Notes: generated from the letters alone by a model not told the origin. A stretch of 64,000 nt of DNA from Flavobacterium sp. N1736 (GCF_025947065.1 NZ_CP109994.1:1860001-1924000), one strand, 5' to 3'. Positions 9,283 to 19,894 are shown, numbered from the stretch's first letter. Made by a program: numbers and translations.

Positions 9283-9313
9283 AAAAAATGACCAATTCAA
9301 TTTGTCATTTTTT
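9283..9313. promoter_or_regulatory. Inverted repeat in the divergent intergenic region
   Basis: AAAAAATGAC and GTCATTTTTT are perfect 10-bp arms around an 11-base spacer, midway between the kinase start and the tolC-like gene. Spacing suits a dimeric regulator. The LytTR protein next door is the natural candidate, but this is inference. Confidence 0.5.
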
Positions 9314-9393
9314 ATTGCAGTACATCATTTAAGATGGCATTTATCAGCGTAAGAGAAATAATTTTGCTCCATAATTTGATACCACGAACTTTT

Positions 9394-10779
9394 ATGTATT
9401 TCAAAAAAATTACCTTATTATTTTTCTTGATTTTTGCATCAATCGGTTACTCACAAACCTTATCTTTAAAAGAAGCTATTAAAACAGGTCTTGAAAACTA
9501 CGGTTCGATAAAAGCAAAAACCAACTACACAAGCGCCTCGCGAGAATCGCTTAAACAATCCCGCCGTGATTATTTGCCAAATTTAAACTTGTCTGCCCAA
9601 CAAGATTACGGAACTATTAACGGGCAAAATGGGGCTTTGTACGGATTTAATGGTTTAGGAACGGCTTCTTCCGGACCAACTTTACCAGATCAAAACTGGA
9701 ATTCGGCTTTTGGAGCCTTGTATTTAGTGAACATGAATTGGGATTTTTTCACTTTCGGAAAAACGAAGGAAAGAATCAATTTGGCAAAAGTTGATGTTCA
9801 GGCGAGAGAAAATGATCTGAAGCAGGAAATGTTTCAACAAGAAATCAAAATTTCTGCCGCTTATCTAAATTTATTGGCAAGTCAGCGCTTATTGATTTCT
9901 CAGCAAAAGAATTTAGACCGCGCCGAAGTTTTCAAAAAAACAGCCGTAGCCCGCGTTAAAAACGGATTATTGGCCGGAGTGGATTCTACTTTGGCTACAG
10001 CCGAAGTTTCTAAAGCTAAAATTGCTTTAAATCTGGCGAGAAACTTTGTTAAGGAACAAAACAACAAACTGGTCGATTTAATGGGTGTTGCTCCGCAGGA
10101 TTTTGCTACAGATACACTTTTTGTAAATGATATCCCGAAAGCACTTTTACTGGCAGAAAAAACTACTGATAGTCTTCATCCGTTGCTTCAATATTATAAA
10201 ACGAAAATTGATTACAGCAATCAGCAGGTAAAATTATACAAGCGTTTTTATTATCCAACAATGACTGCTTTTGGTGTTTTACAAACAAGAGCTTCAGGTT
10301 TTGAGTCAACATATGCAACGGATCAAACCGCATTTTCAAGAAATTATTGGGATGGTGTAAATCCGGATCGTTCTAACTATTTGGTTGGAATTGGAATTAG
10401 CTGGAATCTTACTACTCCTTTCAGAATGAGCAAACAAGTAAGTGCTCAAAAGTTTGTTTCGCAGGGTTTACAGGAAGAATACAATCAGGCTGACAGGGAA
10501 TTAAAGTCGCAACTGAGTTTTGCTGATGATAAAATAAAAATCACGCTTGAAAATTTTGCCGAAGCGCCAATTCAGGTTAATGCGGCACAAAAAGCGTATT
10601 TGCAAAAATCGACTTTATACAAAAACGGTTTGACAGATTTGACTGATTTAACGCAAACACTGTTTACTTTAAATCGTGCCGAAATCGATCGTGATATCGT
10701 CAACAACAATGTGTGGCAATCGTATTTGCTAAAAGTGGCCGCAACGGGCAATTTTGACTTATTTATAAATGAATTTTAA
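9394..10779 (+). CDS. TolC-family outer-membrane efflux protein
   Basis: About 461 residues from the ATG at 9394, chosen because it begins directly at a signal peptide (KKITLLFFLIFASIGYSQ). An in-frame ATG at 9334 would add 20 residues in front. The mature protein has the TolC repeat pattern: LSLKEAIKTGLENYGSIKAK, long helices with AYLNLLASQRLL, and the second half repeating QVNAAQKAYLQKSTLYKNGL. First gene of a tripartite pump operon, 12 bases before the permease gene. Confidence 0.88.
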   Translation: MYFKKITLLFFLIFASIGYSQTLSLKEAIKTGLENYGSIKAKTNYTSASRESLKQSRRDYLPNLNLSAQQDYGTINGQNGALYGFNGLGTASSGPTLPDQNWNSAFGALYLVNMNWDFFTFGKTKERINLAKVDVQARENDLKQEMFQQEIKISAAYLNLLASQRLLISQQKNLDRAEVFKKTAVARVKNGLLAGVDSTLATAEVSKAKIALNLARNFVKEQNNKLVDLMGVAPQDFATDTLFVNDIPKALLLAEKTTDSLHPLLQYYKTKIDYSNQQVKLYKRFYYPTMTAFGVLQTRASGFESTYATDQTAFSRNYWDGVNPDRSNYLVGIGISWNLTTPFRMSKQVSAQKFVSQGLQEEYNQADRELKSQLSFADDKIKITLENFAEAPIQVNAAQKAYLQKSTLYKNGLTDLTDLTQTLFTLNRAEIDRDIVNNNVWQSYLLKVAATGNFDLFINEF

Positions 10780-10791
10780 TTATAGAGCCTA

Positions 10792-13700
10792 ATGAATTTA
10801 ATACGTTTCGCACTCCGCAAACCCATCTCCATATTAGTATTGGTTGCGGGTCTATTTTTCTTCGGAATTGGTGCCATCCAGGACATTAAGGTAGATATTC
10901 TGCCTAAAATGAACTTGCCGGTAATCTATATTGCGCATCCTTTTGGAGGTTATACACCAGACCAGATGGAGGCTTATTTTGCTAAAACTTATGTCAACAT
11001 TTTACCCTTTGCAAATGGTGTAAAATCGATTGAAACCAAAAATATTCAGGGGTTAATGATCATGAAATTAACCTATTATGAAAACACAAATATGGCACAG
11101 GCTGCGGCCGAATTAAGTTCTCTTTCGAACAGGATTCAGGCAGCGTTTCCTCCGGGAACCCAGCCACCGTTTATTATTCGTTTTGATGCTTCGTCATTAC
11201 CAATTGGTCAATTGGTTTTGAGCAGTAAAATTAGATCGAATAATGAATTACAGGATTTAGCCAACGTTTATGTTCGTGCTTCGTTTACGTCGATTCCCGG
11301 TTTATTATCGCCTTCGCCTTTCGGCGGAAGCCCAAGAACTATTGAGGTTAACGTAGATCCTGATTTATTGCGTTCGCACAATATGACGCCGGATCAGGTT
11401 GTAGAAGCCATTCGTATCAACAACCAAACGGCTCCTTCCGGAAATGTCAGAATGGGCGATATCAATTATATATCACCAACAAATAATACGATTAAAGAAG
11501 TTAAGGATTTTGAAAATATTCCGTTGTTTAAAGGAAGTGTTCAAAACTTAAAATTAGGCGATGTTGCCACAGTAAAAGATGGTGCAGATATTACGGCAGG
11601 TTATGCTTTGGTAAACGGAAAACGTTCGGTTTATGTTAGTATTGCAAAAGCAGGAGATGCTTCGACCTGGGATGTGGTTCAGAAATTAAAAGCGGAATTG
11701 CCTAAAATTCAAAGTACATTACCGGAAGACGTAAAATTATCTTATGAATTTGACCAGTCGGTTTATGTAATTAATTCTGTAAAAAGTTTAATTACTGAGG
11801 GAATTATTGGTGCGGTTTTAACCGGATTAATGGTTTTACTTTTCCTTGGCGACAGACGTGCTGCATTGATTGTAATCTTAACGATTCCTATTTCGATTAT
11901 ATCCGGGTTTTATTCCTGAAATTATTCGGGCAAACCATCAACTTAATGTCTTTAAGCGGATTGGCATTGGCGATTGGAATTTTGGTGGATGAAAGTACGG
12001 TTACAATCGAAAATATTCACCAGCATCTTGATATGGGTAAACCCAAGGCGCTCGCCATTTGGGATGCGTGTCAGGAAATTGCTTTGCCTAAATTATTGAT
12101 TCTGCTTTGTATTCTGGCGGTTTTTGCACCGGCGTTTACAATGGTTGGTATTCCGGGAGCGTTGTTCTTGCCGTTGGCTTTAGCAATTGGATTCTCGATG
12201 GTAATTTCATTTTTACTTTCGCAGACTTTTGTGCCTGTAATGGCAAACTGGCTAATGAAAGGTCACGCAAAACACGAACATGGTCCGGATATTACTGATG
12301 ATGAAGCTGAATTTAATGATTGCGGTTTAACTCCTGAATCTGAAAAAGATCTGATTACTCAGAAAAAAGGCTACGTTGAAAGAGTCGATACGAACAATAA
12401 CGGAAAAATTGGTGCTTTCGAGCGTTTCAGAATCCGTTTTATGAGAACGCTTGATCGATTATTTCCTTATAAAAAAGCTACTGCCTTAATTTATCTTATT
12501 GGAATTACGGTTCTGGCGGTTGTCTTTATTTCTTTTATTGGAAAAGATGTTTTCCCGAAAGTAAATTCAAGTCAGTTTCAGCTAAGAATGCGCGCTCCCG
12601 ATGGAACTCGTTTAGAACGAACTGAAGAAAAAGCAATTGTTGTTTTGAAAGAATTGCAAAAAATGGTGGGCAAAGAACATATCGGAATTTCATCTGTTTA
12701 TGTTGGTCAGCACCCGTCGCTATTCTCAATTAACCCGATTTATTTGTTCATGGCAGGTTCGCATGAAGCAGTTTTCCAAGTGAGTTTGAAAGAATATCAC
12801 GTGGATATGGATGATTTTAAGGACGACTTTAGAGCCCGAATCAAAAAAGTACTTCCGGATGTAAAACTTTCTTTTGAGCCAATCGAATTGACTGATAAAG
12901 TTTTAAGCCAGGGATCTCCTACTCCAATCGAAGTTCGTATTGCAGGAAAAGATAAAAAGCGAAATGAGTTATATGCGAATCAAATTGTAGAGAAACTGAA
13001 AAAAATCTCTTATTTCAGAGACGTTCAAATTGGTCAGCCAATTCATTATCCTGCAATGAATATTGATATTGACAGAACTCGTGCTGCTGAATTGGGCGTT
13101 GATATGAATGATATTTCAAGATCTCTTGTAGCGTCGACTTCATCCTCAAGATATACCGAGAAAAATACCTGGGTCGATGAAAGAGCCGGATTATCATACA
13201 ATGTTCAGGTTCAGGTGCCACTGAATCAAATGAAAAGTAAAACAGATATTGGAGAAATTCCGGTATTAAAAAACTCGCTTCGTCCTGTATTAAGTGACGT
13301 TGCCAAAATTACACCGGGTTATGTAAGCGGTGAGAATGACAATTTAGGGGCTATGCCGTACATTACAGTTACAGCCAATATTGCTCAGACCGATTTAGGT
13401 ACGGCAGTAAAAGATGTGGATGCAACAATTAATTCATTAGGAGAATTGCCGCGTGGTTTGTTCATAACTCCGATTGGATTAAGTAAAGTATTGAGCGAAA
13501 CATTAAGTAGTTTACAAGTCGGATTATTGGTTGCCATTTTTGTAATCTTCTTAATGTTAGCCGCTAATTTTCAATCGTTCAAGGTTTCGCTGGTAATTTT
13601 AACAACGGTTCCGGCGGTAGTTTTAGGATCATTATTAATGCTGACAATTACAGGTTCAACGTTAAACTTACAATCGTATATGGGAATCATCATGTCTGTT

Positions 13701-14075
13701 GGGGTTTCAATTGCAAATGCCGTTTTATTGGTTACGAATGCTGAACAGCTTCGAAAACTAAACGGAAATGCCTTAGAATCTGCTCGTGAAGCTGCTGCAT
13801 TGCGTCTTCGTCCAATTATCATGACATCTGTTGCGATGATTGCGGGAATGTTACCAATGGCAATTGGTCACGGCGAAGGTGGCGATCAGGTTTCTCCGTT
13901 AGGAAGAGCCGTAATTGGCGGGTTATTATTTTCGACCTTTGCCGTATTATTAATCCTGCCGCTTATCTTTGCATGGGCGCAAGAACATACAACAACACAA
14001 TCTGTTTCTTTAGATCCTGAAGACGAAGAAAGCATCCATTATATCTCATCATTAAATCCTAAAAATGAAAAATAA
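10792..14075 (+). pseudogene. RND efflux permease, frameshifted (~1094 aa if repaired)
   Basis: The N-terminal 375 residues (LIRFALRKPISILVLVAG onward) run to a premature TGA at 11919. The remaining ~710 residues follow in the next frame. The break is at 11904-11907: family proteins read ISG-V-L-F-L-KLFGQTINLMSLSGLALAIGILVDE, and adding one base at TCCGG restores exactly that. A single-base deletion, or a sequencing error, explains it. TM4 has LVDES where the family usually has LVDDA. It sits between the TolC-like protein and the adaptor, whose ATG overlaps its end by 11 bases. Confidence 0.88.
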
Positions 14076-15150
14076 AATACAATTTAGCGCGCTGTTTTTT
14101 GCAGCACTATTTTTCCTTAACAGTTGTAATTCTAAAAAAGAAGAAACTGTTACTGCTGAATTAGAACCTAAAACTGAAACGTTTCTTTTAAACAAAGAAA
14201 AACTAACAACTGAGCTGCGTTTACCAGCCGAATTAACCGGTTTTCAACAAGTTGATTTATATGCGAAAGTAAGCAGTTTTGTAAAATTACTAAAAGTTGA
14301 TATTGGAACTAAAGTAAAAAAAGGACAGCTTTTAATCGTTCTTGAAGCGCCTGAAATCAGCTCTCAACTGGCTGCAGCCGAATCAAGATTAAAATCGATG
14401 GAAGCGATTTATACAACAAGCAAAAGCACGTACAACCGTTTGTATGAAACCAGCAAAGTGGAAGGAACGATTTCTAAAAACGATCTGGAAATGGCAAGTG
14501 GAAAGAAAAATTCTGATTATGCACAATATCAGGCGGCAATTGCGGCTCATAAAGAAGTTTCGATTATGAGAGGTTATCTTGAAATTCGCGCTCCTTTTGA
14601 CGGCGTTGTAGCGGCAAGAAACGTGAATTTAGGAACATTTGTTGGTCCGGCAGGAAAAGGTTCAGATTTGCCTTTATTGACTATTCAGCAACAAGACAAA
14701 TTGCGTTTGGCGGTTTCAGTTCCTGAGCTTTACACAGGATATTTACACACGGGCGACGAAATGAGTTTTAATGTGAAATCGTTACCGGAAACCTTTAAAG
14801 CAACAATTACCAGAATGTCTGGCGCATTAGATTTAAAATTACGTTCTGAGCGTGTAGAAATGGACGTGCACAACACAAAAAAGGATTTATTACCAGGAAT
14901 GGTTGCCGAAGTTTTATTACCGCTTAACGCGAAAGACAGCACTTTTGTAGTGCCAAAATCAGCATTGGTAAATTCTGCCGAAGGAATGTTTGTTATTAAA
15001 GTAATCAATCATAAAGCAACGCGAGTTACTGTGAAAAAAGGTAGAGAAATCGACGATAAAATTGAAATATTCGGTGATTTAAATCTGAAAGATAAACTGG
15101 TGAAAATTGCCAGCGAAGAAACTAAAGAAGGCGATATCATAAACGAATAA
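14065..15150 (+). CDS. RND periplasmic adaptor (MFP), lipoprotein
   Basis: 361 residues with a lipoprotein signal (lipobox LNSC, Cys21). Two half-lipoyl motifs flank a coiled coil: VDIGTKVKKGQLLIVLEAPE and LEIRAPFDGVVAARNVNLG, followed by the beta-barrel part (LRLAVSVPEL). It bridges the permease and the TolC-like channel. Overlap of 11 bases with the permease implies translational coupling, which the frameshift upstream may weaken. A terminator follows at 15254. Confidence 0.9.
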   Translation: MKNKIQFSALFFAALFFLNSCNSKKEETVTAELEPKTETFLLNKEKLTTELRLPAELTGFQQVDLYAKVSSFVKLLKVDIGTKVKKGQLLIVLEAPEISSQLAAAESRLKSMEAIYTTSKSTYNRLYETSKVEGTISKNDLEMASGKKNSDYAQYQAAIAAHKEVSIMRGYLEIRAPFDGVVAARNVNLGTFVGPAGKGSDLPLLTIQQQDKLRLAVSVPELYTGYLHTGDEMSFNVKSLPETFKATITRMSGALDLKLRSERVEMDVHNTKKDLLPGMVAEVLLPLNAKDSTFVVPKSALVNSAEGMFVIKVINHKATRVTVKKGREIDDKIEIFGDLNLKDKLVKIASEETKEGDIINE

Positions 15151-15253
15151 CCTGCGTTTAGCTTTCTATAGTAGTTTACCAAAAACTGTACGCAATTATT
15201 AAATGCGGCATTTAAATCAGAAATGGTTTAGAATGTAAATCAAAATTTGCCTT

Positions 15254-15289
15254 AGGACGGTGCTTGATATAGCATCGTCCTTTTTTTTT
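15254..15289 (+). terminator. Rho-independent terminator of the efflux operon
   Basis: AGGACGGTGCT / AGCATCGTCCT stem followed by nine T, 104 bases after the adaptor stop. The rest of the 15151-15483 gap shows nothing else except AT-rich sequence. Confidence 0.85.
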
Positions 15290-15483
15290 GATTTTTTTGT
15301 TTCAAGTTTCAGGTTTTAGTTTTCCTGCAAGGTTTTTTTCAACCTTGTAGGTATTTTAATTTCTTATATTTGTAAGAAAAAATACATAAATTTGAAATGA
15401 AATAATAATGTAAAACAGATTTTAAAAAATTATCTAATTTATGAATTATTATAAAGTTGCTTAATTAAATAACATTTTGTAAA

Positions 15484-15729
15484 TTGCCTACGTTTATTAT
15501 AGTTGAAGGAATAAAAATTGAATATTTTTCAGGCGATCATTTGCCACCACATATTCACGCAAGTTACGCTGAGTTTGAAGTTTTGATAATTATTCAAACT
15601 CAGGTTGTCTATCAGGGAAGTATGCCTGCAAAAAAGCTGAAAGTAGCTAAAGAAATTGTAAAAGAAAATAAAGAAGATTTAAGTTTTTTATTTGATACAA
15701 GTAATCCAAATCTTAGAAAAAAGAAATGA
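15484..15729 (+). CDS. DUF4160 family protein
   Basis: 81 residues starting at TTG: no ATG is available in frame after the stop at 15466, and the TTG gives the family-like beginning PTFIIVEGIKIEYFSGDHLPPHIHASY. DUF4160 genes are generally found next to DUF2442 genes and the pair has been suspected of being toxin-antitoxin-like. Here the stop overlaps the start of a DUF2442-containing gene by four bases. The activity is not known. Confidence 0.75.
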   Translation: MPTFIIVEGIKIEYFSGDHLPPHIHASYAEFEVLIIIQTQVVYQGSMPAKKLKVAKEIVKENKEDLSFLFDTSNPNLRKKK

Positions 15730-16622
15730 GAACCAATAATAGAATTATAAAAATCATTGACGTCAAATTTCCTGAAATTTCATTTATTTCAAGAAATGGA
15801 GAACATCGCATTTTAAATCTAAAAAAATATTTTAAAAAAATTAATTTAGATAAAAATGATTTTGGTTACAAACTCATAGAAGATAAAAATTTATTCTCTT
15901 CGGTTGTTTTGGAAGATAATGCACTAGCATGGAAAAATTTAATTCAAAAATTAACGCTTCCAAGTGGAAAAGCATTTGAATCTTTTTTTCATTTAGATCC
16001 CATAAATACAATCAAATATTCTGATTTAATCGAAATAAAACCATACCTAACTATTGGTTCAAAAGTAAAATACCTTAGACTACAACAAAAACTTTCACAG
16101 GAAGATTTAGGAAAAAGAATTGGTTCTAATAAACACTATATTTCTAAAGTCGAAAATTCAAAAACTGATTTAGAATTAAAAACACTTCAAAAAATTGCAG
16201 AAGTTGGGTTAAATAAAAATATTTATATCGGACTTTACGATAGTACTGATAAACTTACTTCTCTATCTAATTCTTTTTTAAAACCACAATTTATAAATTG
16301 GATTAATTCTAAGAAAGATGATTTGACACTAATTGAAGGTATTGATCGAAAAGTTTGTCGTTATTTTTTGGCAGAAAATATAATTTCTCCTACTCAGCTC
16401 TCTACAATAAATCTTGCAAGACTTATTGACATTCTAACTAAAAATAAAGAATCAATATCTCTTTATGATAATGCAGATTCCTGGAGAATTCAAGCTAAAT
16501 ATATTGCAAATTCTGAATGGGCAAATTTAATCATGCTACAAAAAACTGTTGGAAGTAATCATTCTAAAATTGAAGATTTAGCCAAAAAAGAATTGAAAGA
16601 AGATATTTTTGCAATTCAATAA
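15726..16622 (+). CDS. DUF2442-like + XRE HTH + helix-hairpin-helix fusion
   Basis: 298 residues with three parts. Residues 1-80 look like DUF2442 (IIKIIDVKFPEISFISRNGE, later FSSVVLEDNALAW). Residues ~110-165 are a Cro/C1-type HTH (IGSKVKYLRLQQKLSQEDLG, then YISKVENSKTDLELKTLQKI). Residues ~195-240 (DDLTLIEGIDRKVCRYFLAE) resemble the HhH motif of DUF4332-like proteins. Co-translated with DUF4160. The DNA-binding parts suggest an autoregulating antitoxin-like role; this is inference. Confidence 0.7.
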   Translation: MRTNNRIIKIIDVKFPEISFISRNGEHRILNLKKYFKKINLDKNDFGYKLIEDKNLFSSVVLEDNALAWKNLIQKLTLPSGKAFESFFHLDPINTIKYSDLIEIKPYLTIGSKVKYLRLQQKLSQEDLGKRIGSNKHYISKVENSKTDLELKTLQKIAEVGLNKNIYIGLYDSTDKLTSLSNSFLKPQFINWINSKKDDLTLIEGIDRKVCRYFLAENIISPTQLSTINLARLIDILTKNKESISLYDNADSWRIQAKYIANSEWANLIMLQKTVGSNHSKIEDLAKKELKEDIFAIQ

Positions 16623-16716
16623 AAATTATTTAGGAGTTATTGCTTCGTTTGTTCGCTTCACTTTAGTCCTGTTTTTTTGCCACTAAGGCGCTAAGACGTA
16701 AAGTTTTTTCTCATTT

Positions 16717-16823
16717 TATGTCATTCCGAGGCACGAGGAATCTCCACAAGAAGCTCCACATAGAAAATCGCCAATCTTTGTAGAGTTACTCGTGAAGATT
16801 CCTCGTGCCTCGGAATGACAAAC
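16717..16823. repeat. REP-like palindrome, copy 2
   Basis: A long imperfect palindrome with arms TCATTCCGAGGCACGAGGAA and its near complement TTCCTCGTGCCTCGGAATGA, containing the same central CCAATCTTTGTAGAGTTACTCG theme as copies at 2903 and 37254. It lies in the 16623-17201 gap after the fusion gene and could act as a transcription barrier. Confidence 0.75.
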
Positions 16824-16868
16824 TTTGTGTTATATTTTTTGAAAGTTTAAATTAAATGAAAGCTTTTT

Positions 16869-16960
16869 GGAATTTTCAGGAGCTGTTTCCTGCTATCATT
16901 CCAATCTTTTTTATTGTGAAAAACAATAAAAAAGGATTTCCCTTCTATCAGGGCTAGGGA
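16869..16960 (-). ncRNA. Conserved structured non-coding element, copy A
   Basis: Read on the minus strand it begins CCCTAGCCCTGATAGAAGGG, has AATCCTTTTTTATTG / CAATAAAAAAGATT as a central hairpin, and ends GCAGGAAACAGCTCCTGAAA. Copies B (20548) and C (40080) share the two ends and the hairpin position while the loop sequence varies, which is how a structured RNA or DNA element would diverge. I do not know whether it is transcribed. Confidence 0.45.
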
Positions 16961-17201
16961 TTTAGGTTTCATGAGTATAAATCAGGTAAAAGTACGTGGT
17001 TGTTTAGATTGGTAAATTTATATTTTTGATGTAAGTATTCGTTCTACGGAAAATAAAAAAAACGACCTTACGGTTTTCCATAATTTCGTTCATTAAATAA
17101 TTTATAAATTTATCACATTAGAGTAATGAACTAATCATTTTGATTGATTTAAAATTTGCTTTATAATTACCTTTAATATAACAATCATTTTATAAAAAAA
17201 C

Positions 17202-18179
17202 ATGGCAACTATTAATTTAGAACTATCAATTTACACTTTCACATTAAATGAAAAATTTAAACACGAAGATTTTCTAGATTTTAACGAATTCTACAGAAAA
17301 AACTTTTCTAAAAGCGGAGAGAATCCACATACAATTAAACCTGAAGAGTTATACAAAAGATTTGTCGGAATGATTTTAGATGAATTTCACAATAAATTTT
17401 GGCTAAACAAGGATGAAAACAAAGGAATAAGTACAAAAAATATTGATTATAGACCTGGAAAAAGTATAATTGAAGGTATTATTAATGGCGGTAATACAGG
17501 CTACGGGCATCAAATTTATGATATCTTAAATAATGCAAAAACTGTGGGCGAAATCTCTGAAAAACAGTTAGCATCTTTACCTTATTATTTTAAAATGTGG
17601 ACTCCGCCAAATAGTCAAGTGGGAATTTTAATGATTCAAAGTTATAGCATTGGAAGTATTGGTTCGATTTTGATTGAATTTTTGACAAAAATTTTTGCTA
17701 AATATGGCGCTTCTTTTAGGAGGATCATTCATGTTCCCACCGAACTTAGAGAAAGCTATTTAAAAAGAAGTTCAGTTAAAAAAATAACATTTACAAGCAC
17801 AATTGAAAATAAAGATTCTAGGAAGAAATTTAATCGTGCCTTTGAAGATTCCACAGGCTTAAAAGTTACTATTACTGTAGAAGGTTTGAAGAAAAAAAAT
17901 ATTTTTAGTTTTTTTAAAGATTTTAACGCTAAAAAACCTATAGGGCTAGATTTGGCAGAGTTAGGAATGGAAAATGCAGAAGATTACGAAACAAAAATTT
18001 TTTATGAAGATGAACATGGTAGAAAAGCTCATGCAAAAATCAGAGATAAATTTGAGGTTAGACCAACCATAGTTCTACCTTTAGAAATATCAAACGATAA
18101 TAAAACGCCAAATCTACAAAAGATAGTTGATTTTACCGATAAATTACTAGAAAAGGTTAAAGAGGAAATAAATTACTAA
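17202..18179 (+). CDS. Unknown protein, first gene of a three-gene accessory cassette
   Basis: 325 residues, no signal peptide or membrane segment. The N-terminus (ATINLELSIYTFTLNEKFKH) is beta-rich. A central segment (SPQV-like TPPNSQVGILMIQSYSIGSI, then SILIEFLTKIFAKYGASFRR) is hydrophobic and may form a core. The C-terminal half is rich in Lys/Glu. I do not recognise it with certainty; similarity to DUF4747-type proteins is a possibility to test. The next gene starts immediately after its stop, implying a tight operon with a membrane protein and a zinc-motif protein. Confidence 0.6.
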   Translation: MATINLELSIYTFTLNEKFKHEDFLDFNEFYRKNFSKSGENPHTIKPEELYKRFVGMILDEFHNKFWLNKDENKGISTKNIDYRPGKSIIEGIINGGNTGYGHQIYDILNNAKTVGEISEKQLASLPYYFKMWTPPNSQVGILMIQSYSIGSIGSILIEFLTKIFAKYGASFRRIIHVPTELRESYLKRSSVKKITFTSTIENKDSRKKFNRAFEDSTGLKVTITVEGLKKKNIFSFFKDFNAKKPIGLDLAELGMENAEDYETKIFYEDEHGRKAHAKIRDKFEVRPTIVLPLEISNDNKTPNLQKIVDFTDKLLEKVKEEINY

Positions 18180-18779
18180 ATGAAAATTTTAAAACTTAAA
18201 AATATTAGAAAAGAAGCAATTCATTCTCTCTACTATGATAATAGAGAGAAATTAATCTCGTCTAAACTTAAACTGAATCTCTTTTATTACGGAATTCCCT
18301 TTATATTATCTTCCATATTAATTTGTCTAAATCAACTTTTAAACGAAAACTCGATTACATACTTTATAACAGGTATTTCAATTTTTGCTGGTTTATTCTT
18401 CAATCTATTAATAGTAGTTTCAGATAAAATGGAAAAGAGAAAAAAACTTTTTTACTCAAATTATGAAGCAACTAGTAAATATGCAAAAGATTATAAAATC
18501 TTTTCTGAAAGATTAATTGCGTCAATAAGTTATGCTATAATATTATCAATAGTTGTTATTGGTTTAATGTTTTTTACCCAATTGAATTATGTTAGTTTAG
18601 AAAAACATTTTACGAAAGAGCATGTGGAATATATAAATAAAATTTCTGATTATTTTTTTAATTTTTTATCATACTTTATCGGTTTTCAGTTCATAATACT
18701 ATTATTACATATATTAACTGATATTTATGATATGTTAATTCACGACATGAATACTAGCGAATATCAAAATGAAGAATAA
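18180..18779 (+). CDS. Four-TM membrane protein, second gene of cassette
   Basis: 199 residues with four hydrophobic stretches: ~34-53 (FYYGIPFILSSILICL), ~60-80 (YFITGISIFAGLFFNLLIVV), ~117-135 (AIILSIVVIGLMFF) and ~155-178 (FLSYFIGFQFIILLLHIL). A cytoplasmic basic loop (KMEKRKKLFYSNYE) lies between TM2 and TM3. It starts with no gap after the upstream gene. Paired TMs with such loops resemble membrane effectors of defence cassettes, but no family is identified. Confidence 0.6.
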   Translation: MKILKLKNIRKEAIHSLYYDNREKLISSKLKLNLFYYGIPFILSSILICLNQLLNENSITYFITGISIFAGLFFNLLIVVSDKMEKRKKLFYSNYEATSKYAKDYKIFSERLIASISYAIILSIVVIGLMFFTQLNYVSLEKHFTKEHVEYINKISDYFFNFLSYFIGFQFIILLLHILTDIYDMLIHDMNTSEYQNEE

Positions 18780-18799
18780 TATTAAAATCTTTAAATCAT

Positions 18800-19825
18800 A
18801 TGAAATGCAAACTGTGTCTTCTTGAAAAAAAACCTAAAAGCAACACACATTATTTAAGTGATTTTATTATCAAGACGGCACTCAATGAAGATGGTGTAAA
18901 TACTCGTAGCAAAGGAATTTACTGGGGAATCGATAGCCGAAAGATAGTTGTAGACTTCAAATTTCAACAAGAAGCTTCCCCAAAAAAATTAGAAGATCTT
19001 TTGCAACGTAAAACAACACAAATAGAAAATAAAAATGCTGAAAATAATATTGATTTTACAGTTAGTGACGCTTTTTGTAAGGAATGTGAAGATATCTTTT
19101 CTAAAATTGAAACTGAATTTGTTAATAATGTTATAGCGAAATTTAGGAATTCTAATCTACAAAATTTAGTAGAGAAAGTATTGACTGAAAAAGATAGTCG
19201 TATTACAAGACTTTTTTTTCTTTTACAATTTTGGAGAACATCTGAATGCGATTCTACTTTAAAATTATCACCACCACTTAAGGAAAAACTTAGAAAAAAA
19301 ATTCTTGTTGCAAATAATACTGAATTAGAAGATATCCCCCTTTCAATTACTTACTTGGAAACCGTAAGAGATCTGGATGACCCAAATCTCGGTAATAATT
19401 ATAAAACGCTAAATGTTGTCTCCATAAAAGAAGGTTCTAATCCATATGCAATAATAATGAACGATTTTGTTATTCAATTATATGATGATTTACAATTCCC
19501 TTTTCTTGATTTTTATGGAATAAACGATTTAACAAATTATAAAGATTACATAAACTATAATCAAATACTACTTAAAGTAAGAATTATATCTAATAATCGA
19601 AGAAAAGCTATTTTAAGGACTTATTTTTCTGTAGCTGCAAAATCTTTTATAGGCAATCATGCATGGTTTTTTTTAGAAACTTTCACTCAACAATTTAAAA
19701 AATTACCATCTAATTATCAGATTCAACATTATTTGACAGAAATGTCGAAAGATAAAAATATTATGAAATTTAGCAAAGGTAACTTATCATCAAATATTCT
19801 AAAATATTTCAAAACATTTTATTGA
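18800..19825 (+). CDS. Zinc-motif protein of unknown function, third gene of cassette
   Basis: 341 residues. CxxC at 3-6, His17 and CxxC at 93-96 (AFCKECEDIFSK) form an HNH-like zinc-binding arrangement as seen in proteins with a C..C-H..C..C N-terminus found near mobile genes. The middle (LFFLLQFWRTSECD) and the rest are helical. A nuclease role is possible but no complete catalytic HNH triad can be confirmed by eye. It follows the membrane protein by 20 bases and is closed by the terminator at 19895. Confidence 0.55.
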   Translation: MKCKLCLLEKKPKSNTHYLSDFIIKTALNEDGVNTRSKGIYWGIDSRKIVVDFKFQQEASPKKLEDLLQRKTTQIENKNAENNIDFTVSDAFCKECEDIFSKIETEFVNNVIAKFRNSNLQNLVEKVLTEKDSRITRLFFLLQFWRTSECDSTLKLSPPLKEKLRKKILVANNTELEDIPLSITYLETVRDLDDPNLGNNYKTLNVVSIKEGSNPYAIIMNDFVIQLYDDLQFPFLDFYGINDLTNYKDYINYNQILLKVRIISNNRRKAILRTYFSVAAKSFIGNHAWFFLETFTQQFKKLPSNYQIQHYLTEMSKDKNIMKFSKGNLSSNILKYFKTFY

Positions 19826-19894
19826 TAATAGCTTCGATCTTTTAAGTGCATAGGAAATGAAAATTACATTAAAGTTATGCACTGTGCATTCTAG

